Shown: positions 46,328 through 56,539 of the stretch, piece after piece
Numbering within the stretch: the stretch's first letter is position 1
Layout of the letters: the number at the start of each line of letters is the position of its first letter
DNA from: JALORV01 sp963724365
GTDB lineage: Bacteria; Pseudomonadota; Gammaproteobacteria; Burkholderiales; Burkholderiaceae_F
Length of the DNA: 64,000 nt
Reading direction: 5' to 3'
Assembly: GCA_963724365.1 (NCBI GenBank)
Contig: CAVRUR010000001.1
Span: 310,001-374,000, forward strand
Made by a program: the position numbers and the translations under genes
The notes under the pieces: generated by a model
Seen by the model: only the letters and a program-made list of their open reading frames with translations
What the model was told of the DNA's origin: nothing
Database searches by the model: none

Positions 46328-47471
46328 TCAGCGTCCTGGCTTTTGAAGGCCTCGCTTAGAACCGCGCTGGGCGCGTTCGCCCCACCAAGGCAGGACGTCG
46401 CGCAACGACATCGCCTCGCCGCTGCGCGCCGGCGCATAGCCGGCCAGCGTCGAGAGTCGCCGCAACCAGGACTCGCTGCGCAGCACCGCCTGCAGGATGC
46501 GGATTGCGGGCTGCGCCAACGTCGCCTTGTCGCACACCAGGAAGTACTCCTCCCACAACAGCGGCACGAAGTCGAGATTGCGCGAGCGCGCCGCCGCCTC
46601 GATGCACAGGCCGGTATCCGCCTGACCTGCAGCGACCGTCTGAGCCACCGCCGCGTGTGATGGCTCCTCGTTCTCGTAGCCCACCAGTGTGGATTGAGCC
46701 ACGCCGTGTTGCTCGCAAAGCGCATCGAGCAGCAGCCGCGTGCCGGTGCCGGTCGGCCGGTTGACGAAGCGCGCACCGCGCGCCGCCACATCGGCGATCG
46801 TGCGCAGACCCAGGGGATTGCCCTGTGCCACCGCCAGGCCCTGCACGCGGCGCGCGAATCCGATCAATTGGTGGCGGTCGGGATGCAACAGGGGCTGGTA
46901 GGTCCGGGCGATCAGGCTGTGCGGGGTCGTGCGGGGCGGCAGGTGAAAGCCGGCGATCGCACAGTGTCCGGCGCTCAGTGCGTGCAGCGCGTTTGCGCTG
47001 CCGGTAAAGCGGATGTCGAGGTGCAGGCGGGAAGGCGTGCAGTGCTCGCCCAGCAGCGCCAGGGCCATGTCATGGCTGGCGCAAAAATACGAGCACGCTG
47101 GCGGACGCGTCGAAGGCCATCGCGAAGGCTCGCTCGAGATCGGAGTGCAGCGCGGCGATCTGTGGTGCCAGCCGCGCCTGCACCTGCCGCTCGGCCCACA
47201 GCAGTTTGTCGGCGAATTCGGTCAGCCGCGCCGGCTGTCCCCGGTCCCAGACGATCAGGTGCTGTCCGAGTTCCTGTTCCCATCGCTTGAGTTCGCCCCA
47301 GACGTGGCGATACGACTGGCCCAGGGCACGAGCGGCGCCCGAGATCGAACCCTGGGCGCGCACTGCGGCCAGCAGATCCATCAATGGATTGCGGATCAGC
47401 GCCTCGGGTGCGCGTCCGCTCGCCAACACATACGACAGTTCGACCTTGTGCACCACGCGAGTTTGCCGCAA
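46328..47471 (-). CDS. HTH regulator with periplasmic-binding-like domain (molybdate/tungstate type), frame broken once
   Basis: Dropping one T in a run near 47085 joins an N-terminal ModE/LysR-like winged helix (LLAAVRAQGSISGAARALGQ, SYRHVWGELKRWEQELGQHL) to a PBP_like domain (PF12727 type; DIRFTGSANALHALSAGHCA, GNPLGLRTIADVAARGARFV, NRPTGTGTRLLLDALCEQHG). The total is 380 residues. The start is a TTG at 47471 or a GTG a few codons in. It is divergent from tupBCA and probably controls it, sensing tungstate, molybdate or a pterin-bound form; that is inference. Confidence 0.82.
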
Positions 47472-47539
47472 AGCTCGCCATCCGCCCGCGCCACATATGA
47501 AACAGTTTGCCTAAGGTGGCCCGGCCCACTGTGGCCTGA
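47472..47539. promoter_or_regulatory. divergent promoter region, regulator/tupB
   Basis: The 68-bp gap between the regulator and tupB must contain both promoters. A CATATG palindrome in CCACATATGAAACAG and a TTTGCC repeat (47461 and 47509 regions) are the only visible marks. Autoregulation is likely by analogy with other divergent regulators. Confidence 0.35.
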
Positions 47540-48310
47540 ATGCCCGCACGCTTGCCTACGATCCATCCCGCGATGGACACGATTTCCCAGGCGACCGCCG
47601 CCGCGCTGACCATGATTGCCTCGTTCGACCCGGCATTGCTGTCGGTGGTCGGACGTTCGCTGGCGGTCAGCGCGAGCGCGTGCCTGATCGCTTTCGGCTT
47701 CGGCGTACTTGCCGGGGCCTGGCTCGGTGTCTCCCGCTTTGCAGGACGCGGCGCGGTTCTCGCGGTGCTCAATACGCTGCTCGCGCTGCCCTCGGTCGTC
47801 GTCGGCCTGCTCGTCTATCTCCTGCTATCGCGCTCCGGACCGCTGGGCTTTCTGGGATGGCTCTTTTCCTTCGAGGCGATGGTGCTGGCGCAGACGATCC
47901 TGGTGGTGCCGATCGTCACCGCGCTCACGCGCCAGGCGATCGAGGACGCCGACCGGGCGCATGGGGAGCAGCTGACGTCGCTGGGGGCCGCGCCGTTCAT
48001 GCGGGGCCTCCTGCTGTCCTGGGACGAACGCTACGCGTTGCTGACGGTACTGCTCGCAGCATTCGGACGCGCGATTTCCGAAGTGGGTGCGGTGATGATC
48101 GTCGGCGGCAATATCGATGGCTTCACCCGCGTGATGACCACGGCGATCGCGCTGGAGACCAGCAAGGGCGACCTGCCGCTCGCCGTTGCCCTGGGCATCG
48201 TGCTGCTCCTGGTGGTGCTGGCATTGAACGCGCTGATCGCCGCATTGCGCACCTGGCGCGAACGGCTCGACGGCGCGGCCACACAGGCTGCACGGGTCGC
48301 GGTCGCATGA
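47540..48310 (+). CDS. tupB: tungstate-type ABC transporter permease
   Basis: A 256-residue permease; ATG 47573 (MDTISQ) is an alternative start. Five to six membrane segments, with the EAA-type loop EQLTSLGAAPFMRGLLLSWD that contacts the ATPase, and SEVGAVMIVGGNIDGFTRVM just after it, as in TupB/WtpB-type proteins. It works with the ATPase at 48377 and the binding protein at 49059. Assignment to tungstate rests on TupA similarity. Confidence 0.87.
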   Translation: MPARLPTIHPAMDTISQATAAALTMIASFDPALLSVVGRSLAVSASACLIAFGFGVLAGAWLGVSRFAGRGAVLAVLNTLLALPSVVVGLLVYLLLSRSGPLGFLGWLFSFEAMVLAQTILVVPIVTALTRQAIEDADRAHGEQLTSLGAAPFMRGLLLSWDERYALLTVLLAAFGRAISEVGAVMIVGGNIDGFTRVMTTAIALETSKGDLPLAVALGIVLLLVVLALNALIAALRTWRERLDGAATQAARVAVA

Positions 48311-48329
48311 ACCTGTCCGATAACCCACA

Positions 48330-48375
48330 GGGTGCGTTTCCGAACGCCCAGCGCTGCAAGCGTCGCGACGCACCC
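48330..48375 (+). repeat. palindrome in the tupB-tupC gap
   Basis: GGGTGCGT (48330-48337) and ACGCACCC (48368-48375) pair perfectly around a 30-base loop containing a further CGC/GCG pair, ending one base before the tupC ATG. It may set translation of tupC or be a REP-like spacer. Confidence 0.45.
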
Positions 48376-48376
48376 G

Positions 48377-49062
48377 ATGTTCAAGCTCGACGAGGTCGGC
48401 GTGCGTTACGGCTCGGCGTGGGCGCTGCAGTCGGTGAGCCTGTCGATCGGCGCGGGTGAACGCGTCGCGCTGATCGGACCTAACGGCAGCGGCAAGACCA
48501 CGCTGCTGCGCGTGCTGAACGGATTGATCGAGCCCAGCGCGGGGACAGTGCAGCGGCCTTTGACGACGCGCCAGACAATGCTGTTTCAGCGCCCCTACAT
48601 GCTCCGCACGAGCGCGCAGCGCAACGTCGCACTGGGCATGTGGCTGCGTGGCGCACGCTGGCGCGATGCCTGCAAGCAGGCCGAACGAGGCGTTGGCGCG
48701 TGTCGGCCTGGCCGCGCTCGCCCAGCGCAATGCGCGCACGTTGTCCGCAGGGCCAGCAGCAGCGGCTGGCGCTGGCACGCGCGTGGGTGCTGGCCTCCGA
48801 TGTGATGTTGCTCGACGAGCCCACTGCCAGCATGGACCCGGACGCGCGACGTGAGGTCGAGGCACTCCTCGGCGAGTTCACCAGCGGGCGCCAGCAGACG
48901 CTCATCTTCAGCAGCCACACGCTCGGACAGGTCAGGCGGCTTGCGAGCCGCGTGATCTGCCTGCAGGACGGCCGCATACAGGCTGACCTTCCGGTACAGG
49001 AATTCCTGGTACGGACCGCGGCGGCCGAGTCGAGACTTTCAATTGAAGGAGAACTGAAATGA
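48377..49062 (+). CDS. tupC: tungstate-type ABC transporter ATPase, frame broken twice
   Basis: Removing two bases between about 48690 and 48755 yields 227 residues with every ABC motif in order: Walker A LIGPNGSGKTTLLRVLNGLI, the Q-loop TMLFQRPYMLRTSAQ, the signature LSAGQQQRLALARA, Walker B VMLLDEPTASMDPD and the H-loop FSSHTLGQVRRL. The stop overlaps the tupA ATG (ATGA). If one more base were extra upstream, the frame would extend back to an ATG overlapping the tupB stop. Confidence 0.87.
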
Positions 49063-49870
49063 CGTTGATCGGGCAAGCGAGAGTCCTCTTCACGGCGATC
49101 CTGTGCATCGCGAGCGGCGTGGCCGGAGCGCAGAGCATCACGCTGTCATCGACCACGTCCACCGAGCAGTCGGGGCTGTTCGCGCATCTGCTGCCGCTGT
49201 TCAAGCAGGCCAGCGGCCTGGACGTGAAGGTGGTGGCGGTCGGCACCGGACAGGCACTGGACATCGCGCGCCGCGGCGACGCCGATGCCCTCCTCGTCCA
49301 CGACCAGGCGGCGGAGGAGAAGTTCGTCGCCGAGGGCTTCGGGCTCAAGCGCTATCCGGTCATGTACAACGACTTCGTGCTGATCGGGCCGAAGACTGAT
49401 CCGGCCGCGACACGCGGTTCGGACATCGTCGCCGCACTCAGGAAGATCAGCGCCGGCAATGCCGCATTCATTTCGCGCGGCGACAAGAGCGGAACCCACA
49501 GCGCCGAGAACCGGTACTGGACCACCGCCGGGCTGGCGAGCCAGCGCGGCAGCGGCTACAAGGAGTGTGGGTGCGGCATGGGACCGGCGTTGAACATCGC
49601 CGCCGCTTCCGGGGCCTACGTGCTGGCCGATCGCGGCACCTGGCTTGCGTTCAAGAACCGCGGCGACCTCACCATTCTCGTCGAAGGCGACAAGCGCCTG
49701 TTCAACCAGTACGGCGTGATCGTGGTGAATCCGGCGACGGCATCCGCATGTGAAGGTCGCGCAGGCACAGCAGTTTGCCGACTGGATGATCTCGCCGCGC
49801 GGGACAGTCGGCGATCGCCGCCTACAAGATCGGCGGAGAGCAGCTCTTCTTTCCGAATGCGGGCGAGTAG
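49059..49870 (+). CDS. tupA: tungstate-binding periplasmic protein, frame broken twice
   Basis: Two extra bases near the C-terminus (about 49745 and 49795) must go to give HVKVAQAQQFADWMISPRGQ and IGGEQLFFPNAGE; the total is 269 residues. A signal peptide (FTAILCIASGVAGAQS) is followed by the TupA oxyanion motif SITLSSTTSTEQSGLFAHLL; other marks are VGTGQALDIARRGDADALLV, FISRGDKSGTHSAE and ADRGTWLAFKN. TupA relatives prefer tungstate over molybdate. Confidence 0.88.
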
Positions 49871-50128
49871 CGCAAGGCAAGGACTGCGCGAGCAGGCCTT
49901 CCCTTCCGCAGGCACTGCGAGGGATCCGAGCCGGATCCCGCTCGTGACACCCGTCCGGGCGCACGTCGTTGACCTTGCCGCGAGTGCGGGAACGGTTGCG
50001 CAATAATGGATGCGCGCCACTTGTTGCTCGCGCTTCGCGTCCCGTCGATCGCCGACTCGCGTGTCCTACGAGGCTGCCGGATGGCCATGCATCGTGCACA
50101 AGGATCGTTCCTGCCTCATGAGCGCCGA

Positions 50129-51373
50129 ATGAAAGCTGCAATCGCTTCGATCCCCGACGTGCGCATGCACGGATTCCGGAAGCGCAGCGAAGTGTCAGCT
50201 GTGCTCGACTGGATCGATCAGAACGCGAGGCGGCTGGGCGCAGAGTCGGTTCCGCTCGAGCAGGCCTGCGGCCGCACGCTGGCGGCCGAAGTGATTGCTC
50301 CGCTTGACGTCCCGGGCTTCGATCGGGCCGCGATGGATGGCTTCGCACTGCGCGGCGCGGAAACGGCCGGAGCCAGCGAGTACAACCCTCTCGAGTTTCA
50401 CGTGCTGGGCCAGGCCATGCCCGGCCAGCCGTTCGCTGGGGAACTGGCGGCGCGCACGGCAGTGCGGATCATGACCGGTGCGCCCGTCCCCGAAGGTGTC
50501 GACGCGGTCGTTCCGGCCGAGTTCGCGACCGAGACCGCCGGACAGATCGTGGTGACTCGACCCGTTGCCCCGGGCCAGCACGTCGGCCATCGCGGCGAGG
50601 ACCTGCAGACAGGATCGACCGCGCTCGACGTCGGCCGACGCCTGCGTCCGCAGGATCTGGGTCTGGTGGCGTCCCTGGGCCTGGACCACGTAACCGTCGT
50701 CCGGCAGCCGCGCGTGCGCATGCTCGTCACCGGCAACGAAGTGAAGGCCCCGGGAGCGCCGAAAGGCACGTACGAGGTCTACGACGCGAACTCGTACATG
50801 CTGCGCGGCCTCATCGCCCGCGACGGTGGCGTGCTCGAAGCGCATCTCCGACTGGGTGACGACCCGGACACGATCCGCACGGCCCTGCTCGCGCCCGGTG
50901 CCGATGTGATCCTCGTGTCGGGCGGCTCCAGCGTCGGTCGCGAGGACTATGCACCGCGCTTGATTGCCGAGATCGGCGAACTGGCGATACACGGCGTTGC
51001 GATGCGACCGTCGAGTCCCGCCGGCCTGGGACGCATCGGTGAGACGCTGGTATTCCTGTTGCCCGGCAACCCCGTGTCGTGCCTGTGCGCCTACGACTTC
51101 TTCGCGGGCCGCGCCCTGCGCCTGCTCGGCGGTCGGTCACCTGAGTGGCCGCACCGCACGCTGCAGGCGGTTGTTGCGCGCAAGATCGTTTCCGCCATCG
51201 GACGCGTGGACTACTGCCGCGTCCGCCTGGTCGATGGCCGGGTCGAACCGATCGCGCTCAGCGGGGCCTCGATCCTTTCCTCGACGACGCGGGCCGATGG
51301 CTTCGTGATCGTGCCGGCGAACTGCGAAGGCTACGGGCCTGATGCAGACGTCACGGTCTACCTCTACGACTGA
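50129..51373 (+). CDS. moeA: molybdopterin molybdenumtransferase MoeA
   Basis: A 414-residue MoeA, start chosen at ATG 50129 (MKAAIASIPDVRMHG). Domain order is normal: VPLEQACGRTLAAEVIAPLD, DVPGFDRAAMDGFALRG, IMTGAPVPEGVDAVV, VRMLVTGNEVKAPG and VILVSGGSSVGREDY, then a C-terminal beta barrel. It inserts Mo or W into adenylylated molybdopterin. It is followed after 14 bases by a second MoeA fused to another domain. Confidence 0.92.
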   Translation: MKAAIASIPDVRMHGFRKRSEVSAVLDWIDQNARRLGAESVPLEQACGRTLAAEVIAPLDVPGFDRAAMDGFALRGAETAGASEYNPLEFHVLGQAMPGQPFAGELAARTAVRIMTGAPVPEGVDAVVPAEFATETAGQIVVTRPVAPGQHVGHRGEDLQTGSTALDVGRRLRPQDLGLVASLGLDHVTVVRQPRVRMLVTGNEVKAPGAPKGTYEVYDANSYMLRGLIARDGGVLEAHLRLGDDPDTIRTALLAPGADVILVSGGSSVGREDYAPRLIAEIGELAIHGVAMRPSSPAGLGRIGETLVFLLPGNPVSCLCAYDFFAGRALRLLGGRSPEWPHRTLQAVVARKIVSAIGRVDYCRVRLVDGRVEPIALSGASILSSTTRADGFVIVPANCEGYGPDADVTVYLYD

Positions 51374-51387
51374 GTGCTCCCTCGAAC

Positions 51388-53524
51388 ATGTCGACTTCAC
51401 ACGAATCCGGCACGTACGGCGCGGAGCCCATCGCCGGGCAGTCCCAGTTCCTGAACGTCGTTTCGCGCGACGAGGCCACCGCAAAGTTTCGCGAGCACCT
51501 GCGGCTCGCTCCGCTGGGCGAGGAACTCGTTTCTCTCGCGGAGGCTCTCGGCCGCGTGCTCGCCAGAGACGTCACGGCGGACATCGACGTGCCAGGGTTC
51601 GATCGCGCCAATGTCGACGGCTTCGCGGTGCAGGCGCAGGACACGTTCGGCGCCATGGAGGAAGCGCCGCGCACGCTGCGACTCAACGACGAAGTGCTCG
51701 CGCCCGGACTCGTGCCCACCCAGCCCGTGATTTCCGGTCATGCGACGATGATCGCCACCGGCGGCATGCTCCCGCGTGGCGCCGATGCAGTGCTGATGGT
51801 CGAGCATTCGGAACTTGTCGGACGTGCAGGACGCTCGGCTTGTCGAGGTCCGTCGACCCCTTACCGGGGGCGAGAACGTGAGTTACGCCAGCACCGATGT
51901 CGCGCGTGGGGAGACGGTGCTGCGCTCCGGACAACGCCTCACGTCCCGCGAGATCGGTGTACTCGCCGCACTGGGACTGTCGGAGTGCCTGGTTTTTCGT
52001 CGACCCCGGGTGGCCATCTTTTCGACCGGCAACGAAATCGTGGCGCCCGGCGCTTCCTTGCGCCCAGGTGCGGTCTACGACTCCAACGCCGCGATCATCG
52101 GGGCCGCCGTTGAAGAACTCGGCGGCATTGCCGTGTACCTGGGCGTGATCGCCGATAACGAGCGGGCGCTGGCGGCTGCATTGGCACGCGGCCTGCAGTC
52201 GGACGTCGTTGTCTTCTCCGGCGGCACGTCGAAGGGCGCCGGGGATATCTCGTACCGGATCGTGCACACGCTGCGCAATCCCGGCGTGGTCGCGCACGGC
52301 GTTGCGCTGAAACCCGGCAAGCCCATCTGCCTCGCGGTCACCGAGGGCAAGCCCGTCGTCATCCTGCCCGGATTCCCCACGTCCGCGATCTTCACGTTCC
52401 ACGAATTCCTCGCGCCGGTGATCCGCGCGTTTGCCGGCCTGCCGCCCGAGCGGCGCCATACCGTGCCGGCGACGCTGCCGATGCGCGTGAACTCCGAACG
52501 AGGACGTACCGAATATCTGCTGGTGGGGCTGGTGCAGGGACCCGACGGGTATCTGGCCTATCCGATGGGCAAGGGCTCGGGTTCGGTCACCACCTTCAGC
52601 GGCGCCGACGGATTCATCACGATCGACCAGCACACGGAGATCCTCGATGCCGGAAGCGCCGTCGCGGTGACACTCCTCGGCGAGCAGCTGGAGCCTGCCG
52701 ATCTCGTGATCATCGGCAGTCACTGTGTCGGCCTCGACCTGCTGGTGGGCAAGCTGACGCGCCAGGGTATCCGGGCCAAGCTGATGATCGTCGGCAGCAT
52801 GGGAGGCCTGGCCGCGGCCCGGCGCGGCGAGTGCGACATCGCCGGCATCCACCTGATGGACCCCGCCACGGGCGAATACAACCGCCCGATGCTCAGTGAC
52901 GCCCTGACCCTCGTCACCGGCTACGGCCGCATGCAGGGCTTCGTGTTCCGGCGTGGTGATGTCCGCTTCGAGGGCAAGTCGTTCGATGAGGCCATCAGTG
53001 CAGCAGTGGGCGAAGCCGGCTGCGTGATGGTCAATCGCAACGCCGGAAGCGGCACGCGCATCATCATCGACAAGTGGCTGGGCAAAGAAAGGCCCGCCGG
53101 ATACGGCACGCAGACGAAGTCCCACAACGCGGTCGCAGTGGCGATCTCGCAGGAGCGGGCGGACTGGGGCGTCGCGATCGATACCGTGGCCCGTCAATAC
53201 GGGCTCGGCTTCATCGCCATGCAGGAAGAGCACTACGACTTCGTCGTACCGACGGCACGGCTCGAGCGCCCCGCCGTGCGGGCGTTCTGCGCCCTGCTGG
53301 AAGATCCGGAAGTGCGCGATGAGCTCGCGTCGCTGGGATTCCGCGTGCCGCAGAAGTTCGCAACCGCTGAGCCGGCCGGCTCAGCATCCGTACCGCTTAC
53401 GGCGAGCGAACGAGCGGCGTTCCGGCTTGCGACACGGGGGGCCGAGTGCTCCGGGTACGATGGGCCAACTTGGGAATCGATGACGATGAACGTTCGCGTT
53501 CAGTCAAGATCCGCAATCGCATAG
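51388..53524 (+). CDS. MoeA fused to a periplasmic-binding-like domain, frame broken once
   Basis: One extra T near 51817 (GAACTTGTCGG to GAACTGTCGG) splits the gene; repaired it has 711 residues. The MoeA part keeps DVTADIDVPGFDRANVDGFA, IATGGMLPRGADAVLMVEHS, VAIFSTGNEIVAPGA and VVFSGGTSKGAGDISYRI. From about residue 430 a PBP_like domain follows (LVIIGSHCVGLDLLVGKLTR, GGLAAARRGECDIAGIHLMD, VNRNAGSGTRIIIDKWLGKE), the same type as in the regulator at 46328. Fusions of this kind occur in other bacteria. They may link ligand sensing or binding to metal insertion. The C-terminal 40 residues past AEPAGSASVPL are doubtful. Confidence 0.85.
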
Positions 53525-54119
53525 GCCTCGCCATCAGTCGCAGCGATGTCTTTCTGCCTGTGCGTCAGTCGGCCCTGGCCCGACGGCCACGCAGGTCCGG
53601 GCAAGACCGGCGCAGTCACGGCGCCAAGCCTGGGCTGTTTTCCAGTATCAAGGTGCCGTCCGATCGCGAACCGACGCTTGCAGTTATCAGCGCAGGGGTG
53701 CAGATCTTCCGCTGCGAAAAGCGCGATGGCAGGTTTGCCTGGATGTTTCGGCAGCCGGACGCGCAGTTGCTCGACGCGAGCGGCAAGGTCGTCGGCCGTC
53801 ATGGCGCCAGTTTCTCGTTCGAGCATAGCGACGGCAGCCGGCTCGTCGCGTCACGATCGTCGCCTACGACGAAGCGCCGAATGCCGCCGACCTGCGCTGG
53901 GTGCTGCTGACGACTCGCAGCTTCGGCAAAGGGGCTTTCGACGGCATTACCCATGTCCAGCGCATCAACACGCGCGGCGGCATGCCTCCCGGGAAGTGCG
54001 ATGCAGCACAGGCCAACCAGTTGCTGCGCGTCGATTTCTCGGCTGATTTCGTCTTCTACCGGGCCAAGTCGGCAGCCGCGGCTGACCGTCCGGAGACGAT
54101 CCGCGGCCGTCGCGAGTAG
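53479..54119 (+). pseudogene. DUF3455 protein, frame broken several times
   Basis: Fragments in three frames line up as a DUF3455 protein: KVPSDREPTLAVISAGVQIF, RCEKRDGRFAWMFRQPDAQL, GRHGASFSFEHSDGSRLVA, then TIVAYDEAPNAADLRWVLLT, THVQRINTRGGMPPGKCDAA and LLRVDFSADFVFYR. A likely signal peptide (SVAAMSFCLCVSALA) appears only after shifting frames near 53540. Unlike the other broken genes, one shift near 53850 may be a missing base. The start is unsure and may overlap the MoeA fusion gene. The family is secreted and has no known role. Confidence 0.6.
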
Positions 54120-54206
54120 CCTGCCCCGAGCCCAGTGCTCCGAGCCGTTTCTCAAAAAGCGTTAAAATTCAGCGTTTTCGGACGCTGTACGCCGGAGGAA
54201 TGCAAC

Positions 54207-54949
54207 ATGAACCCGACAGCCTCGACGGTAGGCGCCTACCTGCGCGACCTGCCGCCGGACCGTCGCGTGGCAATGGCGCGCCTATGCAGCATGATTCGTC
54301 GCTCCGCCCGCGGAGTGCGCGAAAGCATGCGCTACGGACTCGCCTTCTACGAACTGGACGGGCCGCTTTTCGCCCTGGAATCCGGCCGCCGGCATATGTC
54401 GCTGTATGTGGCCGAAAAAGACGTCGTGCTGAAGCACAAGGACGCGTTGCAGGGCGTCAACGCCAACAAGAGCTTCATCAAGTTCTCGGACCTCAATCGA
54501 CTGCCGCTCGATGTCGTCGAGAAGATCGTGCGCGACTCGGTCGCGGCACGCCGGCAACGCCTGTCGCAAGGCACGGTGCCGACCCAGGCCGAACTGCTGA
54601 AACTCTGGGGCATCAACGAGGAAGCGGCGGCGCCGCCGGCAACGACGGTCAAGCTGCCCGGTCGCCAAGCCGGCTGCCTCGATGACCGACGCGATCAATG
54701 CGATGGCGAACACGGTGCGCGACGCGATGATCGCGGCGATCGACATCGCCACCGGTGCACGCCGGCGCCGACCAAGCCCAAGTCGCGCAGCGCAAGCCGT
54801 CGCAGACCGCAGCGCGACGGCGCGCGCCGCAAAGCGCACGCACGTCCCGCGCAGCAACCCGCACGACGACGCGCACTCGCAACGCGCCGAAGAAGGCAGC
54901 CGCCAAGAAGGCGGCACCGCCGACGCCGCTGATCGAGTCAAGCTACTGA
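54207..54949 (+). CDS. DUF1801 protein with long basic tail, frame broken twice
   Basis: A strong site (GGAGGAATGCAAC) precedes ATG 54207. The DUF1801 core spans about residues 1-115: VGAYLRDLPPDRRVAMARLC, RESMRYGLAFYELDGPLFAL, HMSLYVAEKDVVLKHKDALQ and NKSFIKFSDLNRLPLDVVEK. After the core, two extra bases (near 54663 and 54760) must be removed to continue through MTDAINAMANTVRDAMIAA to a Lys/Arg/Ala/Thr-rich tail (KKAAAKKAAPPTPLIESSY); 246 residues in all. The core has a YdhG-like fold of unknown role; the tail may bind nucleic acid. Confidence 0.75.
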
Positions 54950-54954
54950 CCTGA

Positions 54955-54978
54955 AAACGGCGCCTTCGGGCGCCGTTT
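54955..54978. terminator. terminator hairpin between DUF1801 and CoA ligase genes
   Basis: AAACGGCGCC-TTCG-GGCGCCGTTT, a perfect 10-bp stem with a stable tetraloop, 5 bases after the DUF1801 stop and about 23 bases from the end of the convergent ligase gene. The A and T ends let it serve both strands. Confidence 0.85.
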
Positions 54979-55001
54979 GCCTTTGGCCAAGGCGGCCGGT
55001 C

Positions 55002-56234
55002 TCAGTTCGCGCGCGTGTCCTCGATGACCTTGCCATCGTTGGGCAAGGAGCCAGGAGCAACCAGTTCGACGGTGCCACCGAGCTTGGTGATCGTCCGCAG
55101 CGGTGTCGGCAAGCGCCGTCGGACAAGCGCCGCGTCGCGATCCGCGCTCTCGACCTTGCAGCGTCATGGCGTCGGACTCGCCGCTGCGCGCGACGACGAG
55201 TCGCAGCCGGCCCACGCGCGGATGGCGCCGTCCGATTTCGGCGACCTGTTCGGGCCGTACGAACATGCCCTTCACCTTGGTGGTCTGATCGGCGCGTCCC
55301 ATCCACCCGCGTATGCGGATGTTGGTGCGACCGCACGGCGACACGCCCGGACATGATCGCCGAGAGGTCACCGAGCGCGAGCCGGATCCACGGGATGATG
55401 CGGATCGAATGACGTCACGACGACTTCGCCGACTTCCCCGTCAGGTACCGGGTCTCCGGTCCCGGGTCGCACGATTTCGATCAGTACATCCTCGTTGACG
55501 ACCATGCCGGCGCGCGCCGGCGTTTCGTAGGCGACGACGCCGAGGTCGGCGGTGGCGTACAGCTGATACGCATCGATCCCACGCGCCCGCATTTCGCTCT
55601 GCAGCGATGGCGGAAACGCGGCGCCGGAAACGGCCGCGCGACGAATCGACACCTCGCGCTTCGCCGCGTCCGCGGCGTCGAGCAGGATCTTCAGGAAGTC
55701 CGGCGTGCCGGTATAGGCGGTCGGACGCAGGTGCCCGATCAGGTCGAGTTGCTGCTCCGTGTTTCCCGGACCCGCAGGGATCACCGCGCAACCAACGGCG
55801 CGGGCTCCGCCGTCGAGGATGAACCCGCCCGGCGTCAGGTGATAGGAGAACGTGTTCAGCACGATGTCGCCCGCGCGGAAGCCGGCGGCATAAAGCCCGC
55901 GCGCCGCGCGCCAGGCGTCATCGTGTCGCCCTTCGGGCTCGTAGATCGGACCCGGCGAAGTGAACAGGCGCCCGAAACGCTCGATCGGATCGGCGATTAG
56001 TCCACCGAAGGGCGGCGCTGCCTTCTGCAGCGCGGGCAGCTCGGACTTGCGCAGCACCGGCAGGTGCGCAAGGTCGGCACGCGTGACGATGGTGGCCGGA
56101 TCGATGGCCCCCAGGTGCTGCCGCCAGCCCGGCGCCTTGAGCGCGTTGGCAACCAGCCCCGGCAGGTGTCCCATCAGATCGAGTTCGCGCTGGCGGGGAT
56201 CGCGGGTCTCGCGACTGTCAAAGTGCTGCGTCAT
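55002..56234 (-). CDS. phenylacetate-CoA-ligase-like enzyme, frame broken three times
   Basis: The start (ATG 56234) and first 280 residues are clean; then one extra base each near 55399, 55345 and 55155 must be removed to reach the end at 55002 (409 residues). Marks of the PaaK branch: RADLAHLPVLRKSELPALQK, RLFTSPGPIYEPEGRHDDAW, LNTFSYHLTPGGFILDGGAR, PTAYTGTPDFLKILLDAADA and RIRGWMGRADQTTKVKGMFV. The adenylating motif is weakened (TSPGPIYEP rather than TSGTTG). It activates a carboxylic acid with ATP and CoA. It is downstream of the liv-type transporter on the same strand, so its substrate may be what is imported. Confidence 0.82.
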
Positions 56235-56257
56235 GCCAACCTCGCCTGTGAATCCGC

Positions 56258-56455
56258 TTACTTCCCCGCAACATCGATCTCTGCACGACGGCGTTCCGCA
56301 TCCTGCTGGGCCGCATCCAGCTTCTTGACGACCGGATCGATGGTCGTCTGCCGCGTCGGCAACGGTGTCGACGGCTCGTCGGCGCGAGGAGTGCAGCCTC
56401 CGACCAGCGCGAGGGAAACCAACGCCGACATCAATCCGGGTCCGTACGCTCTCAT
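56258..56455 (-). CDS. small lipoprotein
   Basis: A 65-residue protein: MRAYGPGLMSALVSLALVGG followed by a cysteine (lipobox LVGGC) and a charged, helical mature part (DPVVKKLDAAQQDAERRRAE). A longer start at 56482 is possible. It resembles small helical outer-membrane lipoproteins in layout only. It lies 23 bases upstream of the CoA ligase start. Confidence 0.6.
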   Translation of the reverse strand: MRAYGPGLMSALVSLALVGGCTPRADEPSTPLPTRQTTIDPVVKKLDAAQQDAERRRAEIDVAGK

Positions 56456-56539
56456 CAAATTCAGGATCGTCACAGAAGGCAAAAATACGGCAGGGCCGGG
56501 TCGACAGCGAGCCCGGCACCTGTCCTGTCGGAGTCGCGT

